Position numbers and translations under genes: made by a program. The notes under the pieces are model-generated. The model was not told the origin of the DNA. It worked only from the letters and a program-made list of their open reading frames with translations, and searched no databases. From Actinomycetes bacterium (GTDB lineage Bacteria; Actinomycetota; Acidimicrobiia; Acidimicrobiales; Microtrichaceae): a stretch of 20,457 bases of DNA. Positions 1 to 7,309 of the stretch are shown piece by piece (the stretch's first letter is position 1; each line of letters starts with the position of its first letter). The stretch lies in assembly GCA_023437745.1 (NCBI GenBank), contig JAEZFI010000308.1, forward strand, positions 1 to 20,457. The letters are read 5' to 3'.

Positions 1-1
1 C

Positions 2-790
2 CGCCGAGCGGCTCGGGTCCGGGTGGGGCTCCCCGGGGGCGCGGGGCTGGCGGGGGGGGGCGGGGGCGCCGACGAGTCGGCCGACGATCCCACCGTCACC
101 ACGACGACCACCGTGGCCGGCGACGGCGGCGGGGCGAAGCCCGGCGACACCACGCCCGCGACGGCGCCATCGGCATGGGCGATGTCGGCCGTGGACCACC
201 GCGGCGAGATCGGCCAGACGTTCACCATCGAGTGCACTCCCGACGGCCAGCCCGACACCATCTGGGGCTCGGGGCTCTACACCGACGACTCGTCGATCTG
301 CACCGCCGCCGTGCAGATGGGCCTGATCGACTTCGCCGACGGCGGCGAGGTCGAGTACGAGATCCAGGCCGGTGAGGACTCGTACGAGGAGGGTCTGGCC
401 AACGGCGTCACGTCGCTCCACTACGGGGCGCACGGGGGGAGCTTCACGTTCCCGGCGGCCGCTCCGGACTCCGTGGAGTTCGCCGTGCCGCCGCAGTCGT
501 GGAACCGCAACGCCACGGAGCACCAGGACCAGCAGGGCGAGCAGTTCACGCTGGCCTGCTCGCCCGACGGTTCCCTCGGCTCCGTGTGGGGCACCGGGAC
601 CTACACCGCGGACTCGTCCATCTGCAGCGCGGCGGTGCACGCGGGTGTGATCGACCGGGCCGAGGGCGGGACCGTCACCTACGAGATCGCCGCGGGCAAG
701 GACTCGTACGAGGGCACCGAGGCGAACGGTGCGACCTCCCAGGACTACGGCACGTTCCCGGCGAGCTTCACCTTCCCCGACGCAGGCTGA
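2..790 (+). CDS. Secreted tandem LCCL-domain protein, 5'-truncated
   Basis: The reading frame is open to the left edge of the window, so the true start probably lies outside; the first in-window start codon is a GTG at 23. Numbering from that GTG, residues 1-50 are a low-complexity Gly/Thr/Ala/Pro linker typical of an exported protein after its signal sequence. Two homologous repeats follow, about 57-145 and 158-253. Each has the LCCL signature: a Trp-Gly, a Tyr-Thr-x-Asp-Ser-Ser-Ile-Cys block, an Ala-Ala-Val, a Gly-Gly-x-Val, an Asp-Ser-Tyr-Glu and an Asn-Gly-x-Thr-Ser before a final Phe-Thr-Phe-Pro. Each repeat keeps two cysteines (C71/C93 and C179/C201) that could form a disulfide outside the cell. 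LCCL modules are known as extracellular binding or adhesion folds; the ligand here is unknown. The stop is 3 bases from the convergent GH5 gene stop. A nine-G run at 52-60 makes the extreme N-terminal frame less certain. Confidence 0.8.
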   Translation, partial: RRAARVRVGLPGGAGLAGGGGGADESADDPTVTTTTTVAGDGGGAKPGDTTPATAPSAWAMSAVDHRGEIGQTFTIECTPDGQPDTIWGSGLYTDDSSICTAAVQMGLIDFADGGEVEYEIQAGEDSYEEGLANGVTSLHYGAHGGSFTFPAAAPDSVEFAVPPQSWNRNATEHQDQQGEQFTLACSPDGSLGSVWGTGTYTADSSICSAAVHAGVIDRAEGGTVTYEIAAGKDSYEGTEANGATSQDYGTFPASFTFPDAG

Positions 791-793
791 CCC

Positions 794-2389
794 TCAGCAC
801 CCCGCCGGGTCGCCGGTGACGTGGGCCGCACCCCCGACCTCGAGGGTGTAGTCGCAGCCGGCGGTGGCCTGCACGAGGAATCCCCCGTCGACCTCGACCA
901 CCTCGACGTCGGCGATGTTGGACCCTCCCACGGTGGGGCGGCGGGTGCCGGGCACCCAGACCACGAGCGGGCGGTCCGGCCCACCGGCGCCGGCCGTCCC
1001 GGCGAGGCGGAGGGTGCCGCGGTCGACGTCGCTCTCGAGCATGGTCAAGCGACCGGGTGAGGTCCGCGGGTACGCACGGCCGACGACACGAGCGAGCTCG
1101 ACGGTGAGGCCGAGGTCGTCGTCGCCCGGGCACCCGACGCCGTTCAGGTGGATCTGGTCCTCGGGCCGCCCGCCCGGCACGCCGATCGAGTGCGGGTCGC
1201 CGCAGGCCTGACGCCACTGCCACCAGGCACCGCCGGCGAAGGCGGCGTCCTCGGCCACCGCGTAGCGACGCAGCTCACCCAGGCTGGCGTCACCGGTGTC
1301 CCACCATCCGTACTCGCCGACCCAGAACGGCATCCCCAGCTGCGACGCCGTGGTCCGGTCGAGCTCCATCCCGGCCTCGACGCTGAGGAACGGCGAGATC
1401 GACTCCCAGTAGTTGTGCGGGGCGAAGGCGAGGTTCGGGTCGCTGCTGAACCCGGCCCGGGGCAGCGTGTCGGGGAGCGGGAACAGCACGATCGGCTCGA
1501 CGAAGACGACGTGGGGGAAGCCGCCCGCCTCGTCCTCGGCGGCGCGGATCGCCGTGATCGTCTCGCCGAGGAACGCCGTGTAGCCCGCCAGCGTCTCCGC
1601 CATCGGGTCGACGCCGTTCGGCTCGTTGAACAGGTCGTAGCCGGCGACGGCGGGTTCGTCGGCGAAGGCACCGGCGAGACGCGCCCACGTCGCGGTCAGG
1701 GCGCTGCGGATGCCGTCCCGGTCGGCGTAGAAGGACCGGAACGCGGTCCGCACGGCGTCGGCGACCTCGCGCTGGCCGGGCGACCGGCACGTCTCGGCGC
1801 CGTCGTCCAGCGTGGCCCACTCGGGCGCGCCGTCCCAACCGATCGCCGGCTCGAGTCCCTCGGGGCAGGGGTGGTCCGCCGGGGTGGCGATGTACCTGCC
1901 CCAGGCGTCCTGGTGCATGTCCAGCACGACGTACATGCCGTGGGCCTTCGCCGACTCCACCGCCTCCCGGATCCGTTGCACGTAGCCGTCGTCGAGCACG
2001 CCCCGCTCCGGTTCGAGCGCCGACCAGCTGAGGACGAGCCGCACCGAGTCGAAGCCCACGGCCGCCATTGCCGCCCAGTCCCGTTCGGTCACCGGCAGCG
2101 TGGGCGCCAGGTCGGGATCCGCCTGGTGGTAGTCGCCCAGGTGGATGACGTTCACGCCGCGGAGGAGCACCTCCCGACCCGCCTCGTCGGCGAAGTGCGG
2201 CCGGTCGCCGCGCTCGACGTGCAGCGGCAGCAGCTCGAGGTCGACACGGGCGTCCCCGGGTTCTGCCGTCGATGCCGACGCCGGCGACGCGTCGTCGGCC
2301 GGATCGCCCCCTCCGGAGCATCCCACGAGGCCGGCCGTCACCAGCACGCCGGCGAGGACGGCTCGAGCCGTGCGCACGGCTCGGGTCAT
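794..2389 (-). CDS. GH5 family lipoprotein, endoglycoceramidase-like glycosidase
   Basis: The 531-residue product begins with a short Arg-rich n-region, a hydrophobic stretch (about 11-23) and a Leu-Val-Gly-Cys lipobox with C24, predicting a lipoprotein on the outer face of the membrane. A Ser/Ala/Asp-rich linker follows, then a GH5 (clan GH-A) barrel. Visible motifs are LRGVN (76-80), DMHQD (157-161), the acid/base NEP with E256, HNYW (325-328) and the nucleophile in WVGEYGWW with E359. The DMHQD block and overall layout resemble endoglycoceramidase-type GH5 enzymes, which cleave the glycan from a glycolipid, more than cellulases; substrate remains inferred. Residues about 430-531 look like a C-terminal beta-domain. 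The ATG at 2389 sits 19 bases after the methyltransferase stop, suggesting a shared transcript; no strong Shine-Dalgarno is visible. A 20-bp perfect palindrome (2364-2383) lies in the signal-peptide codons. Confidence 0.85.
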   Translation of the reverse strand: MTRAVRTARAVLAGVLVTAGLVGCSGGGDPADDASPASASTAEPGDARVDLELLPLHVERGDRPHFADEAGREVLLRGVNVIHLGDYHQADPDLAPTLPVTERDWAAMAAVGFDSVRLVLSWSALEPERGVLDDGYVQRIREAVESAKAHGMYVVLDMHQDAWGRYIATPADHPCPEGLEPAIGWDGAPEWATLDDGAETCRSPGQREVADAVRTAFRSFYADRDGIRSALTATWARLAGAFADEPAVAGYDLFNEPNGVDPMAETLAGYTAFLGETITAIRAAEDEAGGFPHVVFVEPIVLFPLPDTLPRAGFSSDPNLAFAPHNYWESISPFLSVEAGMELDRTTASQLGMPFWVGEYGWWDTGDASLGELRRYAVAEDAAFAGGAWWQWRQACGDPHSIGVPGGRPEDQIHLNGVGCPGDDDLGLTVELARVVGRAYPRTSPGRLTMLESDVDRGTLRLAGTAGAGGPDRPLVVWVPGTRRPTVGGSNIADVEVVEVDGGFLVQATAGCDYTLEVGGAAHVTGDPAGC

Positions 2390-2408
2390 GAAGCGGCCCG
2401 GCCCGGCG

Positions 2409-3188
2409 TCACAGCGGCTTGGAGGCCACGGCGAAGAGGACGAGCGTCGAGTCGTCGATCTGGTCCGTCAAGAAGAACTCGTCCTCGGTGATGCCCGAGT
2501 TGCCCTGGACCTGGTCATCCACCAGGAACCGGTAGGCGACGCGACGCCCGAAGGCGTGGAGCGCCACGAACCAGGAGCGCGGCAGCTTGTGGCGCAGGCC
2601 GAAGCGGTCGAGCTTGAGCAGGCGGTTCGCCATGTTGCGGCGCTTCTCGAAATCGGCCTTCACGAGCGGGGTGGCATCGAGCCCGATGACCTTCACCTCG
2701 GCGAACGAGGCCTCGAGCATCGCGGTCAGGTCCGCTGCCTCGAACAGGTGGACGTGGTAGGGGTTCTCGAAGTCGGCGGGGGCGTTGGGGGTGATGAAGA
2801 ACGCGCTGCCCTCCGGCGAGAGCACCCGAGCCACCTCCCTGACGTGGGGCCGCGGGTCCACGAAGTGCTCGATCAGGTGCGACGAGCACACGTAGTCGAA
2901 GGCGCCCGCCCGGAGGCCCAGTGCGCTGCCGTCGGAGCACGCGGTGACGAGGTGTTCGGCACGGTGGCTCCGGTGGGCCTCAGCCGCCGTCGCGGGGTCG
3001 TAGTCGATGCCGACGAGGGAGCGCCCGTCCCCGGCGAAGGTGGCCGTGCCGTCACCCAGGCCGCACCCGAGGTCGAGGAAGCGGCCCTGACCGATCCGGT
3101 CACGCACCTCCCGGTAGCCCGCTGCATGGAGCGCGAGGAGCGAGTCCGGGGTCTGGCCCTCGATCGGGCGTTCGCCTGTCAACTTCAC
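2409..3188 (-). CDS. Class I SAM-dependent methyltransferase
   Basis: The 259-residue product has the Methyltransf_11 layout. Motif I is FLDLGCGLGDG (37-47), the acidic end of beta-2 is GIDYD (60-64), and the beta-4 region is SSHLIEHFVDP (102-112), followed by a VLSPEG turn (122-127) and FITPN. It should transfer a methyl group from S-adenosylmethionine; the acceptor is unknown. I chose the GTG at 3188 because GGAGA sits five to six bases upstream and motif I falls at a normal distance from it. The frame stays open far upstream, but that part is antisense to the GT4 gene and has no methyltransferase features. The GH5 lipoprotein follows 19 bases downstream and a glycosyltransferase is divergent, so a sugar, lipid or small surface metabolite is a reasonable but unproven acceptor. 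The C-terminal 80 residues are not recognised as a separate domain. Confidence 0.85.
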   Translation of the reverse strand: MKLTGERPIEGQTPDSLLALHAAGYREVRDRIGQGRFLDLGCGLGDGTATFAGDGRSLVGIDYDPATAAEAHRSHRAEHLVTACSDGSALGLRAGAFDYVCSSHLIEHFVDPRPHVREVARVLSPEGSAFFITPNAPADFENPYHVHLFEAADLTAMLEASFAEVKVIGLDATPLVKADFEKRRNMANRLLKLDRFGLRHKLPRSWFVALHAFGRRVAYRFLVDDQVQGNSGITEDEFFLTDQIDDSTLVLFAVASKPL

Positions 3189-3326
3189 GATGTCTCCATC
3201 CGCGGGCCGGTCCGATGCCGATGGTCCACCACGGTGCGGAATAGCATAGGTGTGCTTTCGGGCCGGTCCTGCGAGCCTGCGAGGAGCGGCTGAGAGGAGC
3301 CGGCCCGGCCCCACGAGGAGACTGCA
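3189..3326. promoter_or_regulatory. Divergent intergenic region with candidate promoters
   Basis: This 138-bp gap separates the divergent methyltransferase and GT4 genes, so it must hold promoters for both. The only A/T-rich patch is around 3240-3258. It contains TAGCAT (3242-3247) on the plus strand and TATGCT (3248-3243) on the minus strand, each fitting a -10 element, but neither has a convincing -35 at normal spacing. The GT4 gene has a clear GAGGAG ribosome-binding site at 3315-3320. The assignment of the -10 boxes is inference. Confidence 0.35.
3259..3307 (+). promoter_or_regulatory. Leader hairpin upstream of the GT4 gene
   Basis: The arm CGGGCCGGTCCT (3259-3270) pairs with AGGAGCCGGCCCG (3295-3307), giving about 12 base pairs with one bulged G and a 24-base loop. 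It lies between the candidate -10 and the ribosome-binding site, ending 19 bases before the ATG at 3327. It could stabilise or regulate the mRNA leader; no ligand-binding riboswitch class is recognised. Confidence 0.4.
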
Positions 3327-4511
3327 ATGAGCGAGCCCATCGCCTCGGAACCCACGCTGAAGGCGCTGGGCGACCTGGCCGCCGAGGCCGGCATCGCGCA
3401 CATCCACATGCTGGCGTGGCGGGACCTGGACGACGTCGAGGCCGGCGGCTCGGAGCTCCATGCACACCGAGTCGCGTCCATCTGGGCCCAGGCAGGGCTG
3501 CAGGTCACCATGCGGACGTCGTTCGCCCCCGGACGTCCGGCCCGTCGGGTCCGCTCCGGGTACACCGTCATCCGGAAGGCCGGCCGCTACCTCGTGTTCC
3601 CGCGGTCGGTCGCCTCGGAGATCACCGGGCGTCTCGGGCCGCGGGACGGGCTCGTCGAGATCTGGAACGGCATGCCGTTCTTCTCGCCGCTGTGGTGCCG
3701 TGGCCCCCGGATGGTCTGGCTCCACCACGTCCACGGCCCGATGTGGGGCATGACGCTGCCCCCGAACCTGGCGAAGGTCGGCGTCGCGCTCGAGGAGACG
3801 ATCGCGCCGAAGTTCTACCGCCGCTCCCCCATCGTCACCCTGTCCGAGTCCTCCAAGGCGGAGCTCGTCCACGACCTCGGCTTCCGGCCCGACCGTGTGA
3901 CGGTCGTGCCGCCGGGCATCGACGGGTCGTTCTCGCCCGGCGGTGAGCGCAGCGCCCGACCGCTCATGGTCGCGGTGGGCCGGCTGGTGCCGGTCAAGGA
4001 CTTCGCGCGTCTCATCCGTCTGGCGGTGCGGGTACGCGAGGACGTGCCGGATCTGCAGCTCGTCATCGTGGGCGAGGGCTACGAGCGTGATCAGCTGGAG
4101 GCGCAGATCACCGACGCCGGGGCCGACGACTGGGTGCGGCTCGCGGGCCGCGTGTCGGACGAGGAGCTGATCTCGCTCTACCGGCAGGCCTGGATCGTGG
4201 CGTCGGTGTCCAGCCGTGAGGGCTGGGGCATGACGCTGACCGAAGCCGCAGCGTGCGGCACCCCGGCTGTGGCCACGCGCATCGCCGGGCACACCGACGC
4301 CGTCACCGACGGCCAGGGCGGCATCCTCGCGGACGGCGACGACGAGCTGGTCGACGCGATGCGACGTGTGCTGACCGACGAGGCGCTCCGCGCGCGCCTC
4401 GCCACCGGCGCGCTCACCCGCGCGGCTGCGCTCACCTGGGAGTCCACCGCGATCGGCACGTTCTCGGTGCTCGCCGCGGACGCAGCCCGGCGGGCCCGAC
4501 AGCGACAGTGA
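3327..4511 (+). CDS. GT4 family glycosyltransferase
   Basis: The 394-residue product has the two-lobed GT-B layout of family GT4. The N-terminal lobe (about 22-195) carries a Gly-Gly-Ser-Glu near residues 40-43, the usual acceptor-side glycine loop, and ends at VVPPGID (193-199). The C-terminal Glycos_transf_1 lobe (about 210-380) has VAVGRLVPVKD, IVGEG and the EX7E motif with E298 and E306 in the REGWGMTLTEAA block, the nucleotide-sugar site of retaining enzymes. It should transfer a sugar from an activated donor to a lipid- or glycan-linked acceptor at the cytoplasmic membrane face; donor and acceptor cannot be told from sequence. ATG 3327 has GAGGAG six bases upstream. The stop overlaps the GTG of the acyltransferase in a GTGA, indicating translational coupling and a joint role in surface glycan assembly. 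Confidence 0.9.
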   Translation: MSEPIASEPTLKALGDLAAEAGIAHIHMLAWRDLDDVEAGGSELHAHRVASIWAQAGLQVTMRTSFAPGRPARRVRSGYTVIRKAGRYLVFPRSVASEITGRLGPRDGLVEIWNGMPFFSPLWCRGPRMVWLHHVHGPMWGMTLPPNLAKVGVALEETIAPKFYRRSPIVTLSESSKAELVHDLGFRPDRVTVVPPGIDGSFSPGGERSARPLMVAVGRLVPVKDFARLIRLAVRVREDVPDLQLVIVGEGYERDQLEAQITDAGADDWVRLAGRVSDEELISLYRQAWIVASVSSREGWGMTLTEAAACGTPAVATRIAGHTDAVTDGQGGILADGDDELVDAMRRVLTDEALRARLATGALTRAAALTWESTAIGTFSVLAADAARRARQRQ

Positions 4512-7309
4512 CCGCGACCGACACCGTCGCGGAACCGGTCGCCAGCCGGCACCGCCCGCACGTCGGCGGCCCGCGGTTCGGGCATCAGCCCGCCCTCGAC
4601 GGGGTGCGTGGGATCGCGGCGATCGCCGTCGTGCTCTACCACGCAGAGCTCGGGTGGGCGAAGGGTGGCTACGTCGGCATCGACCTCTTCTTCACCCTCT
4701 CGGGCTTCCTGATCACGACGCTGATGCTGGACGAGCTGCGGCGCGCGCCCCGCCTCGACCTCGCTGCCTTCTGGACCCGCCGGTTCCGCCGGCTGCTCCC
4801 GCTCATGTTCCTCGTGGTGGTCGTGGCGTGCGTGTGGGCGTGGATCGCTGCGGACCCTTCGAGCCTCGGCCGGATCCGGCGCGACGCCGTCGGAGCGCTC
4901 TTCTACGTGAACAACTGGGTGCAGGTGCACGACGGGGTCGGGTACTTCGAGCAGTTCGCCGCACCCACGCCGCTGACCCACACGTGGAGCCTCGCCGTCG
5001 AGGAGCAGTTCTACGTGCTCTGGCCCCTCGTGGTCGCCGTGCTGGTGGGCCTGGTCCGCACCGCGGCGCGCCGCCGGGCGCACTCCCCTCGCCGCACGTG
5101 GTCCACGATGCGGTGGCGCATCGGCATGACCGGCGCCGTCGGCGCGCTGCTCTCGGCCGGCCTGGCGGCGTTCCTCTCGTTCCGGGGCATGGACGGCGGC
5201 GAGATCTACCTGCGGACGGACACCCGCCTCCAGGCGATCCTCGTCGGGTGCGCCCTGGCGGCCCTGCGCTGGGGCCACTGGACCCATCCCGCGGACCCGC
5301 CGACCGCCGCCGCCCCCGACACCTCCGAGGGTTCCGTGTCGCAGGACGCGCCAGATGTGGCGCGATCCACGACACAGAACGGTGCGGGGTCACGGGCCGA
5401 GCAGGCGTGGGGACTCGCGGCCGCGGCCGCGCTGGTCGGCTTCGGGTGGCTGTGCGTCACCGGGATCGACACCGACCTCGCAGCCCGGGGCGGCTACCTC
5501 CTCACGGCGCTGGGCGCCGGTCTCCTGATCACGGGCGCCGTCCTCCCGGGGAGCTTCGTCGGCCGCGTCCTCTCGTTCGGTCCGCTGCGCTGGTTCGGCA
5601 CGATCTCCTACGGCCTGTACCTGTGGCACTGGCCGGTGTTCGCCGCCCTCACCGAGCGGTCGACCGGCCTCGGCTTCGGGATGGTCACGCTCCTGCGGCT
5701 CACGGTGACGGTGGCGCTGTCGGTGGCGAGCCTCCACCTGGTCGAGACGCCGCTGCGGAAGAAGGTCCGGTGGTCGATGCGGTGGATCCCCGTCGCGGTC
5801 GCCGCGTGCACGGTCGTGGCACTCGTGGCCACGACGGGCGCGGCCGAGTCCGACGCGCAGCGGTTCGCCGCGGATCAGACGCGCAACGCGGAGCCGCCGA
5901 CCGCACCTCCGACGACGGTGCCCCCGCCCCCGGCCACGACGAACGCGCTCCTGATCGGCGACTCGTTCGGCAGCTCGATCGCTGCCGGCTGGGTCGGCGA
6001 CGCGCCGGTGTCGGTGATCGACGCCACCGACCCGGAGTGCGGAGCGTTCCACTTCGCGAACACCGAGGGCTGGGATCCGAAGGCTCCGCCCTGCGCCGAC
6101 TGGCGGCTCACGCTCGACCAGCGCCTGGCCGCGGGCGGTGTGGACGTCGTCGTGCTCGCTGCGCGGTCGTGGCTCGCGCTGAGCCGGGACGCCACACTCC
6201 GGGAGTCGTTCTTCGGCTACGACGTGTCCCGGCCGCAGAACCTCATGACGGACGAGCTGCAGCTGGTGGCCGACCGCGTCACCGCAGCCGGCGCCACGCT
6301 CGTGCTGACGACGATCCCGTCCACCGCCGTGAGCCGCGACGAGCGCCTCGCCGTCGCGTCCTACGAGGGGACGGCTGCCCCCTTCGCCGCCTCACGGCCG
6401 AACGAGGTGCGGGCCGTGTCACTGGCTCCGGGATGCGTCAGCCCGTGCACGGCGGAGGCGTTCGGCGCGACCGTCGTCGACGGCGACACCATGCCCTCGG
6501 GCCTGGCCGTCCTCGCCATGCGACAGCTGATCACCCAGGCCGCACGCGACGCCCATCTGGCGGAGTACGAGCGGTCGATCGCCTCGGTTGCTGCGACGGG
6601 CGGCCCGCGCGTCCTGCTGGTCGGCGACTCGGTGGGATGGAGCCTCGGTTCGTACTGGTACGGCGCCGATCCCACTCCCCCGCCCGACGCCGCCGTCCAG
6701 CTGTGGCCGCGGGGCACCTTCGAGTGCGAGCTCGACTCCGGACCCCGCGTGGAGCAGCGCGGCGTCGAGGGCATCAGCACCAAGTGCGAGAACTGGCGCG
6801 CGGACTGGAAGCGCTACGTCGACCGCTTCGACCCCGACCAGGTGGTCGTGGTGCTCGGCACGTGGGAGGTCTTCGACCGGCGCATCGACGGGCACCTGCT
6901 CGAGTTCGCGACCCCCGAGTGGGACGCCAACCTGACGGGACTGCTCACCGAGGCGCGGGACATCCTCGGCTCGAAGGGCGCCCGGGTCGTCTTCCTCACG
7001 CCCCCGCCCACCCGATCACGCCCCAACGACGCGGGCGCACCGAAGGAGTGGCGCATCCCCTCGACCGAGCGCTTCGCCCACGTCGCCGGGCTGATCCGCG
7101 GCGTCGCCGACGCCCGCCCGGACATGGCGACGGTGATCGATCTCGCCGGGTTCGTGTGCCCGGCGGATCCGTGCCCCGCGGAGGTCGGCGGGGTCGAGCT
7201 CCGGCCCGACGGCGTGCACTACGACGAGGTCGGCGGGAAGGTCGTCGCCGACTGGCTCACGCCGCAGCTCACCGGGCTCACCCGCGCCCACGCGTCCGAA
7301 GGAACCTGA
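4508..7309 (+). CDS. Acyltransferase-3 (OafA-like) membrane protein with two SGNH domains
   Basis: I place the start at GTG 4508, overlapping the GT4 stop as GTGA; the frame is open further upstream but that stretch is antisense-like GT4 shadow. The 933-residue product has an acyltransferase-3 membrane domain (about 28-446, roughly ten helices). It carries the R-x10-H motif (R34, H45), the YVGIDLFFTLSGF block, an EEQFYVLWP block and a final SYGLYLWHWP block. A Pro/Thr linker (about 463-477) leads to a first SGNH-like domain (about 479-690; GDSF 484-487) and a second (about 700-933; GDSV 706-709, DGVH 901-904). This type moves acyl groups, commonly acetyl, across the membrane onto exported polysaccharide. 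The second SGNH has both Ser and Asp/His blocks; in the first, the expected His position reads Thr (DGDT 658-661). A 50-bp dyad (5331-5380) encodes residues 275-291 in a loop between helices. Confidence 0.9.
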   Translation: MTATDTVAEPVASRHRPHVGGPRFGHQPALDGVRGIAAIAVVLYHAELGWAKGGYVGIDLFFTLSGFLITTLMLDELRRAPRLDLAAFWTRRFRRLLPLMFLVVVVACVWAWIAADPSSLGRIRRDAVGALFYVNNWVQVHDGVGYFEQFAAPTPLTHTWSLAVEEQFYVLWPLVVAVLVGLVRTAARRRAHSPRRTWSTMRWRIGMTGAVGALLSAGLAAFLSFRGMDGGEIYLRTDTRLQAILVGCALAALRWGHWTHPADPPTAAAPDTSEGSVSQDAPDVARSTTQNGAGSRAEQAWGLAAAAALVGFGWLCVTGIDTDLAARGGYLLTALGAGLLITGAVLPGSFVGRVLSFGPLRWFGTISYGLYLWHWPVFAALTERSTGLGFGMVTLLRLTVTVALSVASLHLVETPLRKKVRWSMRWIPVAVAACTVVALVATTGAAESDAQRFAADQTRNAEPPTAPPTTVPPPPATTNALLIGDSFGSSIAAGWVGDAPVSVIDATDPECGAFHFANTEGWDPKAPPCADWRLTLDQRLAAGGVDVVVLAARSWLALSRDATLRESFFGYDVSRPQNLMTDELQLVADRVTAAGATLVLTTIPSTAVSRDERLAVASYEGTAAPFAASRPNEVRAVSLAPGCVSPCTAEAFGATVVDGDTMPSGLAVLAMRQLITQAARDAHLAEYERSIASVAATGGPRVLLVGDSVGWSLGSYWYGADPTPPPDAAVQLWPRGTFECELDSGPRVEQRGVEGISTKCENWRADWKRYVDRFDPDQVVVVLGTWEVFDRRIDGHLLEFATPEWDANLTGLLTEARDILGSKGARVVFLTPPPTRSRPNDAGAPKEWRIPSTERFAHVAGLIRGVADARPDMATVIDLAGFVCPADPCPAEVGGVELRPDGVHYDEVGGKVVADWLTPQLTGLTRAHASEGT
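5331..5380. repeat. 50-bp dyad repeat, copy A (inside acyltransferase gene)
   Basis: The 50 bases form an imperfect palindrome with 19 Watson-Crick pairs of 25. Ends are GTTC...GAAC and there is an inner arm GCGCCA/TGGCGC. Length, end sequence and arm layout match copies at 14286-14335 and 15107-15156, with 31 of 50 identities to the latter. It is in frame within the acyltransferase gene and encodes a hydrophilic Ser/Asp/Thr/Gln loop. Confidence 0.6.

Noticed and set aside
1148..2491. 447-codon plus-strand open frame opposite the GH5 gene
   Set aside because: Arg/Val/His-rich low-complexity translation typical of GC-rich antisense frames, with no domain; the minus-strand GH5 has clear catalytic motifs.
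3189..4292. N-terminal extension of the methyltransferase frame
   Set aside because: It lies antisense to the GT4 gene and has no recognisable domain; GTG 3188 has a good ribosome site.
4253..4507. Upstream extension of the acyltransferase frame
   Set aside because: It overlaps the GT4 C-terminal coding region and is Arg/His-rich; the GTGA overlap at 4508 gives the natural start.
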